A stretch of DNA of 64,000 bases from PALSA-243 sp036268375 (GTDB lineage: Bacteria; Acidobacteriota; Terriglobia; Bryobacterales; Bryobacteraceae). This document shows positions 35,023 through 44,168 of the stretch, piece by piece. A program made the position numbers and the translations under genes. The notes beneath the pieces were generated by a model that worked only from the letters and a program-made list of their open reading frames with translations, had not been told where the DNA came from and made no database searches. The stretch is taken from contig DATAUH010000080.1 of assembly GCA_036268375.1 (NCBI GenBank), positions 5,074 through 69,073 on the forward strand, given 5' to 3'. Each line of letters starts with the position of its first letter. The stretch's first letter is position 1.

Positions 35023-36036
35023 CCACCGGTTCGCCGGCTCCTCGACGCAGCAATAGACCAGCACGGAAAGGCCAACCACAATCGATAGATAGACTACGGC
35101 CGAGAATCCGTGCGACCACCGCAAATACCACCACAGCAGCGGCACGTGCAGAATGTACATCGCATAGCTCGATTTGCCTAAGTAGACGACCACCGGGGAC
35201 GAAAGCGCCTGCGCGATTGCGCCACCGCCCAACGCCAGTCCGATCAGTAGCAGAGCATTAATCGGCCGGAGCGCGGTGTTGAGATCCACGAATGAAGGAA
35301 GCGCTGCCGGAAACGCGATCAGCGCCGCGGCGATGGCAAATCCGGGAACATACAGCCACGCGCCCGCAGGCGGTTTCCTGACTTCCAACAAACCAAACGC
35401 GCAGGCCGCCGCGATTCCCATCAGAAAATCCGAAAGGTGTACCAGGGGCTTGATATCGTCCGAAACACCGAAGCGCCACATCACACGCGTCAGGCAGCAG
35501 GCAAATGCCGCGATCGCGACGGTGTTGAACCAGTTCGCGCGCTGGATCCAAACCGCAGCCAACGGGAACGCCAGGTAGAAAAACAGTTCGCACGAGAGCG
35601 ACCACGCGGGCGTGTTCCAACTCACCGGCAAATGCCCCAGCCAGCCCTGCAACAAGAACCCGTGCACCGCCACCAGGTGAGTCTTTCCCGGCGTTCGATC
35701 TTCTGCGATAAACGGCGCCACCACCAGAAGGCTCAGCGCGTACACCGGATAAATTCGCGCCAGTCGTCCGGCGCCGTAGCGCACCACGTTGCGGCCCGTC
35801 CATTCGGTCTTCGCATAACTGCGCGCTAATACGAATCCCGACAGCACGAAAAACGTGGTCACCGCCAGATATCCTCCACGGATCAATGCATACGCGAACG
35901 GCGGTAGCACGTGCATCTGCCCGTCCAACTCGGCGCCAGGCCCCGTCAGGTGATGCAGGATCACCCACAGCGCCAGCACGAAGCGCAAACCGGTGAGCGC
36001 CGGCAAATGTTCGCGCGCGTTAGCCACCTTGGGCAT
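34987..36036 (-). CDS. Acyltransferase 3 family membrane protein
   Basis: A 349-residue membrane acyltransferase. The N-terminal LPALTGLRFVLALWVILHHLTGPG contains the RxxxxxxVxxxH motif of the family and is followed by nine or so helices (TTFFVLSGFVLARSYAK, PVYALSLLVVAPFIA, AMYILHVPLLWWYLRW). Such enzymes (OafA/ExoZ type) O-acylate surface carbohydrates or peptides. It starts inside the DUF4342 gene by 17 bp and overlaps the convergent HD gene. Confidence 0.92.
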   Translation of the reverse strand: MPKVANAREHLPALTGLRFVLALWVILHHLTGPGAELDGQMHVLPPFAYALIRGGYLAVTTFFVLSGFVLARSYAKTEWTGRNVVRYGAGRLARIYPVYALSLLVVAPFIAEDRTPGKTHLVAVHGFLLQGWLGHLPVSWNTPAWSLSCELFFYLAFPLAAVWIQRANWFNTVAIAAFACCLTRVMWRFGVSDDIKPLVHLSDFLMGIAAACAFGLLEVRKPPAGAWLYVPGFAIAAALIAFPAALPSFVDLNTALRPINALLLIGLALGGGAIAQALSSPVVVYLGKSSYAMYILHVPLLWWYLRWSHGFSAVVYLSIVVGLSVLVYCCVEEPANRWLRTRIHRALEA

Positions 36037-36418
36037 CCGGTTTGCCCGTACCGGCCCGGTCGTTCGCGTCCGTCGAAACCGTGTCCGCCAAGTCCACTTG
36101 ATCCTCCGTCGCTCCTACGCTCGGGTCGGTCGATCGTGGAGCCTCCGTTTTTCCCGGCCGGTATCCTTCCGGGTAACGCTCGACGACAAGCGTGAAGTTC
36201 GCCACCATCCCCGCGATGGTCGCCACAGCCGCCACCACCGGCGCGGCAATCACGCCCACCGTTGCAACGGTCAAGGGAATCTCCATGAACGTGTGTCCGT
36301 GCTCATCCTTCACGATGATGCGCCGTACGTTGCCTTCGTGAATGAGATCTTTGATCTTCGATGAAAGATCCTTCCCGTGCACTTTGAACTGCTCAAACAA
36401 GCTGTCCAGTCGATTCAT
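36020..36418 (-). CDS. DUF4342 membrane protein
   Basis: A 132-residue protein with a cytoplasmic N-terminus (FKVHGKDLSSKIKDLIHEGNVRRIIVKDEHG), a single hydrophobic segment (VATVGVIAAPVVAAVATIAGMVAN) and a disordered acidic tail. The VRRIIVKDEHGHTFMEIPLTV block identifies DUF4342, whose function is unknown; it often accompanies small membrane stress proteins. It is the first gene of an operon with the acyltransferase. Confidence 0.85.
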   Translation of the reverse strand: MNRLDSLFEQFKVHGKDLSSKIKDLIHEGNVRRIIVKDEHGHTFMEIPLTVATVGVIAAPVVAAVATIAGMVANFTLVVERYPEGYRPGKTEAPRSTDPSVGATEDQVDLADTVSTDANDRAGTGKPDAQGG

Positions 36419-36471
36419 ACTTGTATTATCTCGTGTTGGGCGCCCCAGCCAAATCGTTTACCCTTTTCTCC

Positions 36472-36511
36472 TTGACAGCTTAGGAAACGCGGCATATTCT
36501 CCTAAATAGCT
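36472..36511 (+). promoter_or_regulatory. Promoter with inverted-repeat operator for the PadR-ADOP operon
   Basis: TTGACA (36472-36477), 17 nt of spacer and TATTCT (36495-36500) make a good sigma-70 promoter. An inverted repeat lies over it: TTAGGA (36480-36485) and TCCTAA (36500-36505), with outer AGCT blocks at 36477-36480 and 36508-36511. It covers the spacer and start region, as expected for repression by the PadR protein encoded next. Confidence 0.75.
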
Positions 36512-36521
36512 GAGGAGAGCC

Positions 36522-36863
36522 ATGCCGCCGTCCGCCGATCTTTTGCCGGGAACGCTCGATTTGTTAATTTTGAAAGCCGTCTCACTCGGTCCCGCACACG
36601 GTTACGGCGTGCTCCTGCGTATCGGCCAGATCTCGGGGGGCGCCCTCGAAATCGAACAGGGCGCGCTCTACCCCGCGCTTTTTCGCTTGGAACGTCAGGC
36701 GCTGCTTTCAGCGGAGTGGGGAGTATCCGAAAACAACCGTCGCGCCAAGTTCTATTCGCTCACTGCCGCCGGCAGAAAGCGCCTCCGCCAGGAAACCGCC
36801 GGTTGGGAGCGATTAGTCAACGCTATGGGGTGCGCGCTCAAGACGCGTCCGAAGGAGGTTTAA
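36522..36863 (+). CDS. PadR family transcriptional regulator
   Basis: A 113-residue PadR-type winged-helix repressor: LPGTLDLLILKAVSLGPAHGYGVLLRI, then IEQGALYPALFRLERQALLSAEW and RRAKFYSLTAAGRKRL. In Acidobacteriota this subtype usually precedes an ADOP permease, as here, where the permease starts 1 nt after its stop. It likely binds the inverted repeat in its own promoter (36472-36511). GAGGAG lies just before the ATG. The inducing signal is unknown. Confidence 0.93.
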   Translation: MPPSADLLPGTLDLLILKAVSLGPAHGYGVLLRIGQISGGALEIEQGALYPALFRLERQALLSAEWGVSENNRRAKFYSLTAAGRKRLRQETAGWERLVNAMGCALKTRPKEV

Positions 36864-36864
36864 C

Positions 36865-39504
36865 GTGCTGCGGCCTTTGCGCAATGTGTGGCGGGCGCTA
36901 CGCCACAGGACCCAATGGGAAACCGATCTCGATGATGAACTGCGCTCCCATGTCGAACACCGCACGATGGATTTGATGCGCGCCGGCGTGTCGCCGCAAG
37001 AGGCCGAGCGCCGTGCCCGTCTCGAATTCGGCTCACGCGACGCCTACAAAGACGAATGCCGCCATTCCTATGGCTTGCAGTGGTTCGAAGGCATATGGCA
37101 AGACGTGCGCTATGCCCTTCGCGCGCTTCGCCGCTCGCCTGGTTTCACGGCTGTGGCTGTGCTATCGCTCGCGCTTGGCGTAGGCGCGAACACGGCGGTC
37201 TTCGGCGTTATCGACGCCTTAGTGCTTCGCCCGCTGCCCGTCAAATCGCCGGAGCGCCTGACCTTTGTAGAGCCCACCACGCACTCCTATCCCGCTTATC
37301 GCGACCTTCGTGACCGCAACACCACCTTTAGCCAACTCTTCGCCTACCGTGCCTCTCCGATCGGGCTGGGGGCCGATGAATCCACGGCGCGCGTTTGGGG
37401 CTACCTCGCCAGCGGCAATTACTTCGACGCGTTGGGCATTCAGCCGTTCATCGGACGCCTTTTCCATCCCGCGGACGATGCCGCGCCCGGCGCTTCACCC
37501 ATTGCGGTTCTGAGCTACGAGTGCTGGCGCAGCCGCTTTAACGCGGACCCCTCCATTACGGGACGCGAAATCCGGCTGAACAACCATCCGTACTCGATCA
37601 TCGGCGTCGCGCCCATCGGTTTCCACGGTGTCGAGAATATCTATTTCCCAGACGTGTGGGTTCCCATGTCCATGCAGGCCGAGATCGAAGAGCGTCCATG
37701 GCTGGAGGAGCGTTCCACGAAAGACTGCGAAGTCGCGGGCCGTTTGAAACCGGGCGTCACGCCATTGCAAGCCGAAGCCAATCTCCGCGCCATCGCTTCG
37801 GACGTCGCGCGCCAGTATCCTCAAACGGAATCCGGCGTCGATGTTCGCCTCACCAAATTGGGCCTCCTGGGACAAACGTTGCGCCGCCCGCTCGAAGCCT
37901 TCTCGTTGGGTGTCATTCTGTTGTCCGCGTTGGTGTTCCTGGCGGCGTGCGCGAATCTCGCCAGCTTAGTCGCAGCCCGTGCTGCCGACCGCGGCTTTGA
38001 ACTCGCCATTCGCGTCTCGATCGGTGCGGCCCGCAGCCGCATCGTCCGGCAGCTTGCCACCGAGGCTTGCGTCATCGCACTCGCCGGCGGTGTTGCTGGC
38101 TGCCTGCTGGCAGATTTCATTTTGCGGGCCTTGGGCAGCATTGCGTCCGAAGAGATTCCCATCCGCGTAGACACTCACCTCAATCTCATCGTCTTGCTGT
38201 TCGCATTCGCGGCAGTTACAATCGCGGCGCTGCTGTTCGGAATCGCGCCCGTTCGTCAGGCGTTTGCCGCCAGTCCCAGCGGAACTCTGCGCGCCGGATC
38301 GCAAGGCGCCGGGCTGCTTCGCGCGCACCGCTGGCCTGTTCGCGAAATCCTGCTTTCCGCGCAAGTCGCTCTCTGCTGCGTGTTGGTCACCGCCTGCTTC
38401 GTGTCTGTGCAAGGCGCGCGCCGCGCGTTTCAGATGCCCGTCGGAATCGATCCACAAAACGTCGCGGTGTCGGGCTTCGATCTCGGTTTAGCGCGTTATT
38501 CGCCAGCCACTGGCGAATCCTTCCAACGCCGTGCTCTCGACGCCGCATCGCGCATCCCTGGCGTTACCGCCGCCGCGTTCGCCGATTCCTTCCCGCTCGG
38601 CATCGATCAATCGACGAACGCCGTCTACGGTCCGCGCGAGACAGACTTTCGCTCTTCGAATGCGATCGGGACCAGCCACTACAATGTCTCGCCTGGCTTC
38701 TTCGCCGCCATCGGAACTCACCTGTTGGAAGGCCGCGATTTCGATTGGCACGACAATCGAACGACTCCGCGCGTAGCCATCGTCAATCGCGCTTTTGCGC
38801 GAAAGGTGCTGGGCTCGGAGCACGCCGCCGGCCTCTACTATTTCGGTTTCGGCGGCAAGACGATGCGTATTCAAGTGGTCGGCATGGTCGAAGACGGCAA
38901 GTACCAATCTCTTACGGAAGACCCGCGTCCCGCCCTGTTTACGCCCATGCTGCAGCAATACAACGGAACTACATATCTCTTGGCCCGTTCCGCGCGGCCC
39001 GCGCAAGCTGTCGCGCGTGAGATGGAAGCCGCTATTCGCACGCTCGATCGGCGCCTGCCGCAATATAGCGTCGGACCTTTGGCGCATCTGCTCGCCCTCG
39101 CATACTTGCAAGCGCGCGCTGCCGCCTGGTGCTTGAGCGCCTTCGGCATCCTTGCGGTTATGCTCGCGATCACCGGCATCTACGGACTCACCGCTTACAC
39201 CGTCAGCCGCCGCGTGCGTGAGATCGGCATTCGCATCGCCATCGGTGCGCAGCCACGCCAGGTAATTGGCGCGGTGTTGGGGCGTATGGGCGTGATTGTT
39301 GGAGCCGGCGCGCTCACCGGAATCGCGGGAGGCGTCGTCAGCGCAACCATCCTTGCTCATGTAGTTGCACAGGCCGTTCCGGGAGATCCTTTGGTGCTCG
39401 GCGGCGTTGCGGCGACAATGATCTTGACCGCGCTGATATCCTGTTGGGCCCCGGCTCGCCGGGCGATTTCGATCGACCCGCTGACCGCGTTGCGCAGCGA
39501 ATGA
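36865..39504 (+). CDS. ADOP-type MacB/FtsX permease linked to PadR
   Basis: An 879-residue permease. It starts with a helical domain (LRNVWRALRHRTQWETDLDDELRSHVEHRTMDLMRAGVSPQEAERRARLEFG), found in PadR-associated ADOPs, and then two FtsX halves with large MacB-like periplasmic domains. The first helix is AVAVLSLALGVGANTAVFGVIDAL, and it ends CWAPARRAISIDPLTALRSE. Compared with the other ADOP at 17114-19558 it has the extra N-terminal domain and a cognate PadR regulator. No ATPase gene is nearby. Confidence 0.93.
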   Translation: MLRPLRNVWRALRHRTQWETDLDDELRSHVEHRTMDLMRAGVSPQEAERRARLEFGSRDAYKDECRHSYGLQWFEGIWQDVRYALRALRRSPGFTAVAVLSLALGVGANTAVFGVIDALVLRPLPVKSPERLTFVEPTTHSYPAYRDLRDRNTTFSQLFAYRASPIGLGADESTARVWGYLASGNYFDALGIQPFIGRLFHPADDAAPGASPIAVLSYECWRSRFNADPSITGREIRLNNHPYSIIGVAPIGFHGVENIYFPDVWVPMSMQAEIEERPWLEERSTKDCEVAGRLKPGVTPLQAEANLRAIASDVARQYPQTESGVDVRLTKLGLLGQTLRRPLEAFSLGVILLSALVFLAACANLASLVAARAADRGFELAIRVSIGAARSRIVRQLATEACVIALAGGVAGCLLADFILRALGSIASEEIPIRVDTHLNLIVLLFAFAAVTIAALLFGIAPVRQAFAASPSGTLRAGSQGAGLLRAHRWPVREILLSAQVALCCVLVTACFVSVQGARRAFQMPVGIDPQNVAVSGFDLGLARYSPATGESFQRRALDAASRIPGVTAAAFADSFPLGIDQSTNAVYGPRETDFRSSNAIGTSHYNVSPGFFAAIGTHLLEGRDFDWHDNRTTPRVAIVNRAFARKVLGSEHAAGLYYFGFGGKTMRIQVVGMVEDGKYQSLTEDPRPALFTPMLQQYNGTTYLLARSARPAQAVAREMEAAIRTLDRRLPQYSVGPLAHLLALAYLQARAAAWCLSAFGILAVMLAITGIYGLTAYTVSRRVREIGIRIAIGAQPRQVIGAVLGRMGVIVGAGALTGIAGGVVSATILAHVVAQAVPGDPLVLGGVAATMILTALISCWAPARRAISIDPLTALRSE

Positions 39505-39511
39505 AGGGGCG

Positions 39512-40033
39512 TTACTCGCGGCCCTGCTGGCCTTGCTCTTCGGGTGCAGCAACCTGCGTGGGCATCGCGTCGTGCCTTGGTCCCAACCCCAGTGCGATCA
39601 GAGATAGCGAATTGATCTTGCCCGTCGCGTCCAGGTTCTGCTCCGCCTGGAACCGCTTCAGCGCTTCGATTGAATCGTTGTCCCACGCGCCCGTGGCCTG
39701 CTCCGCCTGCAAATAGCCCTTCGCTGCCAGCGCCTGCTGGATTTCGCGATAGCGGTCGGAAGTGGGTGCAAGCTGTCGTGTCCGCCATGTCGCACGCGTC
39801 ACCGGAGGTGTATGTCGTTTCCGGTTTGCGGCAGTGGTCCCGGACTTGTGCGTTCCGGCCGTCCCCGTCTTAGCATTGGCGCTCGGAGTGGACTTTGCGC
39901 CGGCAGCCTTGTGCACCGTCGCCGATTTTTGCTCGGCGGTCGCTGTCTTCTTCTTAGCGGTGGGGTTTGTTGCCCCAGTTGCGGCAGCGGCAAGCATGCT
40001 TACAGCTGCGGCCATAGCCAAAAAGTTACGCAT
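39512..40033 (-). CDS. Secreted peptidoglycan-binding-domain protein
   Basis: A 173-residue protein with a signal peptide (MRNFLAMAAAVSMLAAAATGA), a long Lys/Thr/Ala-rich linker (about residues 25-75), and a PGBD-like fold (REIQQALAAKGYLQAEQATGAWDNDSIEALKRFQAEQNLDATGKINSLSLIALGLG). It would bind cell-wall peptidoglycan; no enzymatic domain is attached. It is convergent with the ADOP operon, 7 bp away. Confidence 0.88.
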   Translation of the reverse strand: MRNFLAMAAAVSMLAAAATGATNPTAKKKTATAEQKSATVHKAAGAKSTPSANAKTGTAGTHKSGTTAANRKRHTPPVTRATWRTRQLAPTSDRYREIQQALAAKGYLQAEQATGAWDNDSIEALKRFQAEQNLDATGKINSLSLIALGLGPRHDAMPTQVAAPEEQGQQGRE

Positions 40034-40072
40034 GTTGTAATCCTCGATTCTACCGCACTTGCAACAGTACGT

Positions 40073-41029
40073 TCATTCTTCTTCCACCAGGCTTAGGATC
40101 GTCCTCGGCGAATTTCCCTCGAAGCGGTTGTTCACAAAAATGATCAGCGTCTCTTTTTTCTCTTTCGCGCGCCCAATCAACGCTCGCATCGACGCGCGCG
40201 CCTCCGGATTCGGATCGCGAATCTCGCTGTACGGCTGAAACGTCGCCACCGCCTGCTCATAACTCCGTCCGAAGCGCAGCAGCGCCCGGCTCACCAGAAA
40301 GTCGGTCGTTTCGGAGTCGGGAATTGCCATCTGTTGTCGCAGTTCCGGCATGCGTGTCCATGCATTATACACATGCGCAACGCGATGGTTACGTAAGCAG
40401 GAAAAATAGTCCGGCGCCAGGAACTCCGCGTTGCGAATCTCCACTGCGTAACGAAAGTCCGGCGGCAGTGAGGCCAAAAACGCATCCAACCGATCCAGAA
40501 ACGAAGGTAAATCTTCAAACGCGCGCTGGCTGAAGGTCCCAAATTCCAAAATCAGCAGGGCTATTCGATCTCGATACGGCATCAAAGGCCGCAGAAACAT
40601 CTCCTGCATCATGCGCGCGCTCAAAAAATCGTCGTTTTCCTTGCCGGAATGCGGTCCGTAGCGCGCGTGGGCCGGATAAACCTTGCACGTAATCTGCTCC
40701 GGCACTTTAAACGCAAATTGAAAGCCCTCCGGCACTCGTCCAAATAGATCGCGCCAGAAAGCTTCGCTGGGAAATTGATAAAACGCGAAATCGCCACACA
40801 CAATCGGGAAGGTCTCCGCGTATTCGCGCAGACACTCGCGCTCGAAAGCCTGCCGCGAAAACTTGCCGCGCGACAGATAACGCTCTCGCGAGTAAATCTG
40901 CCCCAGCCATCCCTCGTACTTCCAGGAACTACCCCCGATAAAAATCTTCTGCTCGGCTAGCTTACGGAGTTTTTCAGCCAACAGATCGCGATCGAAGCCG
41001 TCCGGCTCATCGAAGAGCGAACCTACCAC
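40073..41029 (-). CDS. DUF72 (YecE-like) family protein
   Basis: A 318-residue TIM-barrel protein of the DUF72 family: KIFIGGSSWKYEGWLGQIY near the N-terminus, FPIVCGDFAFYQFPSEAFWRDL, FQFAFKVPEQIT, FRYAVEIRNAEFLAPDYF and KKETLIIFVNNRFEGNSPRTI. Function is unknown; it resembles sugar-isomerase-like barrels. It starts at GTG and overlaps the gamma-glutamyltransferase stop by 7 nt, so both are co-transcribed. Confidence 0.9.
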   Translation of the reverse strand: MVGSLFDEPDGFDRDLLAEKLRKLAEQKIFIGGSSWKYEGWLGQIYSRERYLSRGKFSRQAFERECLREYAETFPIVCGDFAFYQFPSEAFWRDLFGRVPEGFQFAFKVPEQITCKVYPAHARYGPHSGKENDDFLSARMMQEMFLRPLMPYRDRIALLILEFGTFSQRAFEDLPSFLDRLDAFLASLPPDFRYAVEIRNAEFLAPDYFSCLRNHRVAHVYNAWTRMPELRQQMAIPDSETTDFLVSRALLRFGRSYEQAVATFQPYSEIRDPNPEARASMRALIGRAKEKKETLIIFVNNRFEGNSPRTILSLVEEE

Positions 41030-42846
41030 GCCTGCGACGCCCGGAAATAGAAAGGATCCGCCCCCGCCTCGATCAATCCTGTGGGATGCAGCCGGATCAG
41101 CACAGGGGCAGTCCCACTGTCGTACCGCGACTTCACCGTTATCTTGTGCCCGCGCTTTCCCAGGTCTGCCGCCACTTCGGACGGAATCCGCTCATCCAGA
41201 TAAAGCGATCCCGGCGCCATTGCGTGATTGTCGAAGCTCTTTACCAGATGCTCGGTCTGGAAACGCGGCATCTCCACCGCATTCTCGGCATTCTGACTCC
41301 ACAGAATGGAATCGAACAGCACCTGTAGCAAGCCCTGGTCCTGGTCATCCCCTCCCGGTGTTGAAAGCGCCAGCAGATTTCCGTCCGGGTTCGTCACCAG
41401 CGTCGGGCTCAGCGTTACGCGCGGGCGCTTGCCTGGCGCCAATTCGTTGGGATGTCCCGGCACCAGCAAAAAGCTCTGCGCGCGCTCCGTAAGCTCAATT
41501 CCCGTATCGCCGACAATCACCGACGGCAGCCATGCGCCCGATGGCGTAATCGAGATCGCCACGCCGTTCTTGTCGACCGCGTCCACGCACGTAGTGTCCT
41601 TTGCCAGCAACGCCGGGTTCAGATCGCGATGCGGAATGTGCGCGAAAAATGGATGCTTGGGCGGATTCGGTTCCACATTTCCCGGCCGAAAATCCATTGA
41701 TGCGTCATGCCCGATCTGCTTCGCCCGCTCGGCCCCGTACTCCTTCGAAAGCAACCGCTCCGCCGGGATCTTACTGAACTTAGGATCGCCATAGTAAGTA
41801 TCGCGATCCGCATAAGCTAACTTCAGCGCCTCAATTACCGTATGAACATACTCCGGCGAGTTAAAACCCATGGCGCTCAAATCGAAATTACCCAGGATGT
41901 TCAGCGTTTCGATCATCGCCGGACCCTGGCTCCAAAATCCGGGCTTGTAAACCGTATATCCATGAAAGGTCGTCGAAACGGCCTCTTCGGGCGCCACGTG
42001 AAACGCCGCCATGTCCTCATACCGCATCAAGCCGCCGTTCGCCTTCATAAAGGCGTCAATCTTGTGCGCGATCTCTCCTCGATAAAAGTAGTCGCGCACC
42101 GCATCCATAGCCTTTTCACGAGACGCGCCGCCCGCCAGAGCCTTCTTCTCCACTTCCGCCATCGCGCGCAACGTACGCGCTAAGTCCGGCTGCCGGAAAA
42201 TGTCGCCGGCTCTCGGCGGCTGCCCGCCTGGGAGAAAAACCTTGCGCGACGTGGGCCATTTCGCCAGCCACTGCACGTCGCTGCGAATCGTTCCGGCGCG
42301 AAATTCGTCAATCGGGAATCCATCCGCTAATTCGATCGCCGGTTCCACAGCGTCGGAGAAAGATTTCGTCCCGAAATTCTCCAGCGTCACCAGCGCCGCA
42401 TCCACCATTCCCGGCACCACTGCGGAAAGCACCCCAATCACGGGCACCCAATCTTTCAATCCACCCGGCTCCGGCGGGTCTTGAATCTCGTCGTCGGTCT
42501 TCTGATGCTTGCGAAAAAAGTCGGCGGTGGCCAACTTGGGCATCGTGCCGACGCCTGCGATCGCAAACACCTTGCCTTCCTTCGTGCGCACTAAGATCGG
42601 CGCTTCTCCTCCCACTCCGAAATGCGAAAACTCAGTCACCGATGCGGCCAACATCGCCGCGATACCCGCATCCACCGCATTGCCTCCGGCATAAAACATC
42701 CGCATGCCGGCCTCAGTGGCATACTCCGTACCGCCCGCCACCGCGCCGCGCGTCCCGCGCGAAGGAAACCGGACGGGCCGCTGACCACGCTGCGCAAAAG
42801 CCAACAACGCCACTGCCGCGGTCAGGAGTAGAATTCGGAGTTTCAT
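41023..42846 (-). CDS. Gamma-glutamyltransferase family protein
   Basis: A 607-residue Ntn-hydrolase precursor with a signal peptide (MKLRILLLTAAVALLAFAQ). Early motifs are GGNAVDAGIAAMLAASVTEF and FGVGGEAPILV. The predicted autocleavage and nucleophile residue is Thr418 in AKDTTCVDAVDKNGVAISIT, followed by RPRVTLSPTLV and LSTPGGDDQDQGLLQVL. The loop after the nucleophile (PSGAWLPS) differs from the NTTFG type of classical enzymes, so it may act on other gamma-glutamyl or acyl-amide compounds in the periplasm. It is coupled to the DUF72 gene. Confidence 0.88.
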   Translation of the reverse strand: MKLRILLLTAAVALLAFAQRGQRPVRFPSRGTRGAVAGGTEYATEAGMRMFYAGGNAVDAGIAAMLAASVTEFSHFGVGGEAPILVRTKEGKVFAIAGVGTMPKLATADFFRKHQKTDDEIQDPPEPGGLKDWVPVIGVLSAVVPGMVDAALVTLENFGTKSFSDAVEPAIELADGFPIDEFRAGTIRSDVQWLAKWPTSRKVFLPGGQPPRAGDIFRQPDLARTLRAMAEVEKKALAGGASREKAMDAVRDYFYRGEIAHKIDAFMKANGGLMRYEDMAAFHVAPEEAVSTTFHGYTVYKPGFWSQGPAMIETLNILGNFDLSAMGFNSPEYVHTVIEALKLAYADRDTYYGDPKFSKIPAERLLSKEYGAERAKQIGHDASMDFRPGNVEPNPPKHPFFAHIPHRDLNPALLAKDTTCVDAVDKNGVAISITPSGAWLPSVIVGDTGIELTERAQSFLLVPGHPNELAPGKRPRVTLSPTLVTNPDGNLLALSTPGGDDQDQGLLQVLFDSILWSQNAENAVEMPRFQTEHLVKSFDNHAMAPGSLYLDERIPSEVAADLGKRGHKITVKSRYDSGTAPVLIRLHPTGLIEAGADPFYFRASQAW

Positions 42847-42859
42847 AGGATGCCTTTAG

Positions 42860-42865
42860 TATAAT
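42860..42865 (+). promoter_or_regulatory. Consensus -10 box TATAAT before the small zinc-ribbon gene
   Basis: TATAAT lies 12 nt before the GTG at 42878, giving a predicted leader of only about 6 nt. No ribosome binding site and no -35 hexamer are visible. It would serve the zinc-ribbon and aminotransferase genes. Confidence 0.45.
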
Positions 42866-42877
42866 TTGGTCATCTCC

Positions 42878-43039
42878 GTGGATAGAGCGCAAGAAGAGCC
42901 GGCGGCCGAAAGCACTCCCGCTTCGCACGACGAGCCGATGCTGTATTGCCCCGTCTGTTCCATGCGCCTCACCCCGCGCAAGTGCAAGTTGCTGTGCGAA
43001 CGCTGCGGCTATTACATGAGCTGCGCAGATTACTACTAA
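42878..43039 (+). CDS. Small six-cysteine zinc-ribbon protein (53 residues)
   Basis: The frame from GTG 42878 to TAA 43037-43039 encodes 53 residues. An acidic N-terminal half (residues 1-20) precedes a Cys-rich half: LYCPVCSMRL (Cys24, Cys27), KCKLLCERCG (Cys36, Cys40, Cys43) and MSCADYY (Cys49). Two CxxC pairs plus extra Cys residues fit a zinc ribbon. It lies 10 nt before the aminotransferase, so the two should be co-expressed. I know no named family for it; it could be a small nucleic-acid-binding or metal-handling protein. GTG is the only start that keeps the frame. Confidence 0.7.
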   Translation: MDRAQEEPAAESTPASHDEPMLYCPVCSMRLTPRKCKLLCERCGYYMSCADYY

Positions 43040-43049
43040 CGAGAAAATC

Positions 43050-44168
43050 ATGACCGTAAAAGCTCCCAAGCGGCTGTTGTTCGGCCCCGGGCCTAGTCCC
43101 GTGGCGCCTCGAGTTTATGAAGCCATGCAGCAGAACGTGGTCGGCCATCTCGATCCGTTTTTCCTGCAGACTGCGCGCGAAGTTCGCACCCTTTTGGGCC
43201 CCGTCTTCTCCACTTCCAATGAGTTCAACCTGGCGCTTTCTGGAACTGGCAGCTCCGGCATGGAGGCGGCTGTCGCCAACTTCACCGAACCCGGAACCAA
43301 ATTCGCGCTGCTCACCAACGGCTTCTTCGGCGATCGCATCGGCGAGATCGCCGGCCGTCAGGGCGGGGAACTCGTGACGCTGAAGAAGCCCTGGGGCGAG
43401 CCCTTCGACCCGCAGGAGGCGCGCGAATTCATCCGCCGCGAGCGTCCGCAGATCGTCGCCTTCGTTCAGGCCGAAACCTCCACCGGCATGTTCAACCACG
43501 CGAAGCCCATCTGCGAAGCCGCACACGAAGTGGACGCGCTCACCATCGCCGATTGCGTCACCTCGTTGGGCGGCATGCCCGTCAAAGTGGATGAAAACGG
43601 CATCGACATCGCGTATAGCTGTACGCAGAAAGGTCTCGGCTGCCCTCCGGGTCTCGCGCCCATCACCGTTTCGCCGCGCGCGCTGGATCGCCTGAAGCAT
43701 CGCCACAAGCCCGTACAGTCGTGGTATCTCGATCTGCTTCTGATCGATGCGTTTTATAGCGGTGGCAAATACCACCACACCGCATCGGCCACAATGTTCT
43801 ATGCTCTGCGCGAAGCTCTCGCAATCGTCGAAGAAGAAGGCGTCGAAAAACGTTGGGAGCGTCACCAGCGCAATCACCGGGCGTTCGTTGAAGGCATCGA
43901 AGCCATGGGCCTGCAGATGTTCGTCCCCGATCCCGCCAATCGGCTTTGGACGCTCAACACGCCGCGCGTTCCCGATGGCATCGACGATGCCAAGGTTCGC
44001 AAATACCTGCTGGAGGAGCGAGGCATGGAGATCTCCGGTGGTTTCGGCCCCCTGGCAGGCAAGGTGTTCCGCATCGGGCTGATGGGCTACGGCTCACAGG
44101 CGGAGAACGTCGGGCTGGTCCTCGATGCGCTAAAAGACGCGCTCAAGCAGCAGGGCTATAAGTCGTAA
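43050..44168 (+). CDS. Class V aminotransferase (alanine-glyoxylate/serine-glyoxylate type)
   Basis: A 372-residue PLP enzyme. LLFGPGPSPVAPRVYEAM at the start, LSGTGSSGMEAAVANF (phosphate-binding loop), IADCVTSLGG (Asp that holds the PLP ring nitrogen) and YSCTQKGLGCPPGLA with Lys194 as Schiff-base lysine are typical of alanine-glyoxylate aminotransferase-like proteins. It would transfer amino groups between small amino acids and 2-oxo acids such as glyoxylate. It follows the small zinc-ribbon gene by 10 nt. Confidence 0.93.
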   Translation: MTVKAPKRLLFGPGPSPVAPRVYEAMQQNVVGHLDPFFLQTAREVRTLLGPVFSTSNEFNLALSGTGSSGMEAAVANFTEPGTKFALLTNGFFGDRIGEIAGRQGGELVTLKKPWGEPFDPQEAREFIRRERPQIVAFVQAETSTGMFNHAKPICEAAHEVDALTIADCVTSLGGMPVKVDENGIDIAYSCTQKGLGCPPGLAPITVSPRALDRLKHRHKPVQSWYLDLLLIDAFYSGGKYHHTASATMFYALREALAIVEEEGVEKRWERHQRNHRAFVEGIEAMGLQMFVPDPANRLWTLNTPRVPDGIDDAKVRKYLLEERGMEISGGFGPLAGKVFRIGLMGYGSQAENVGLVLDALKDALKQQGYKS

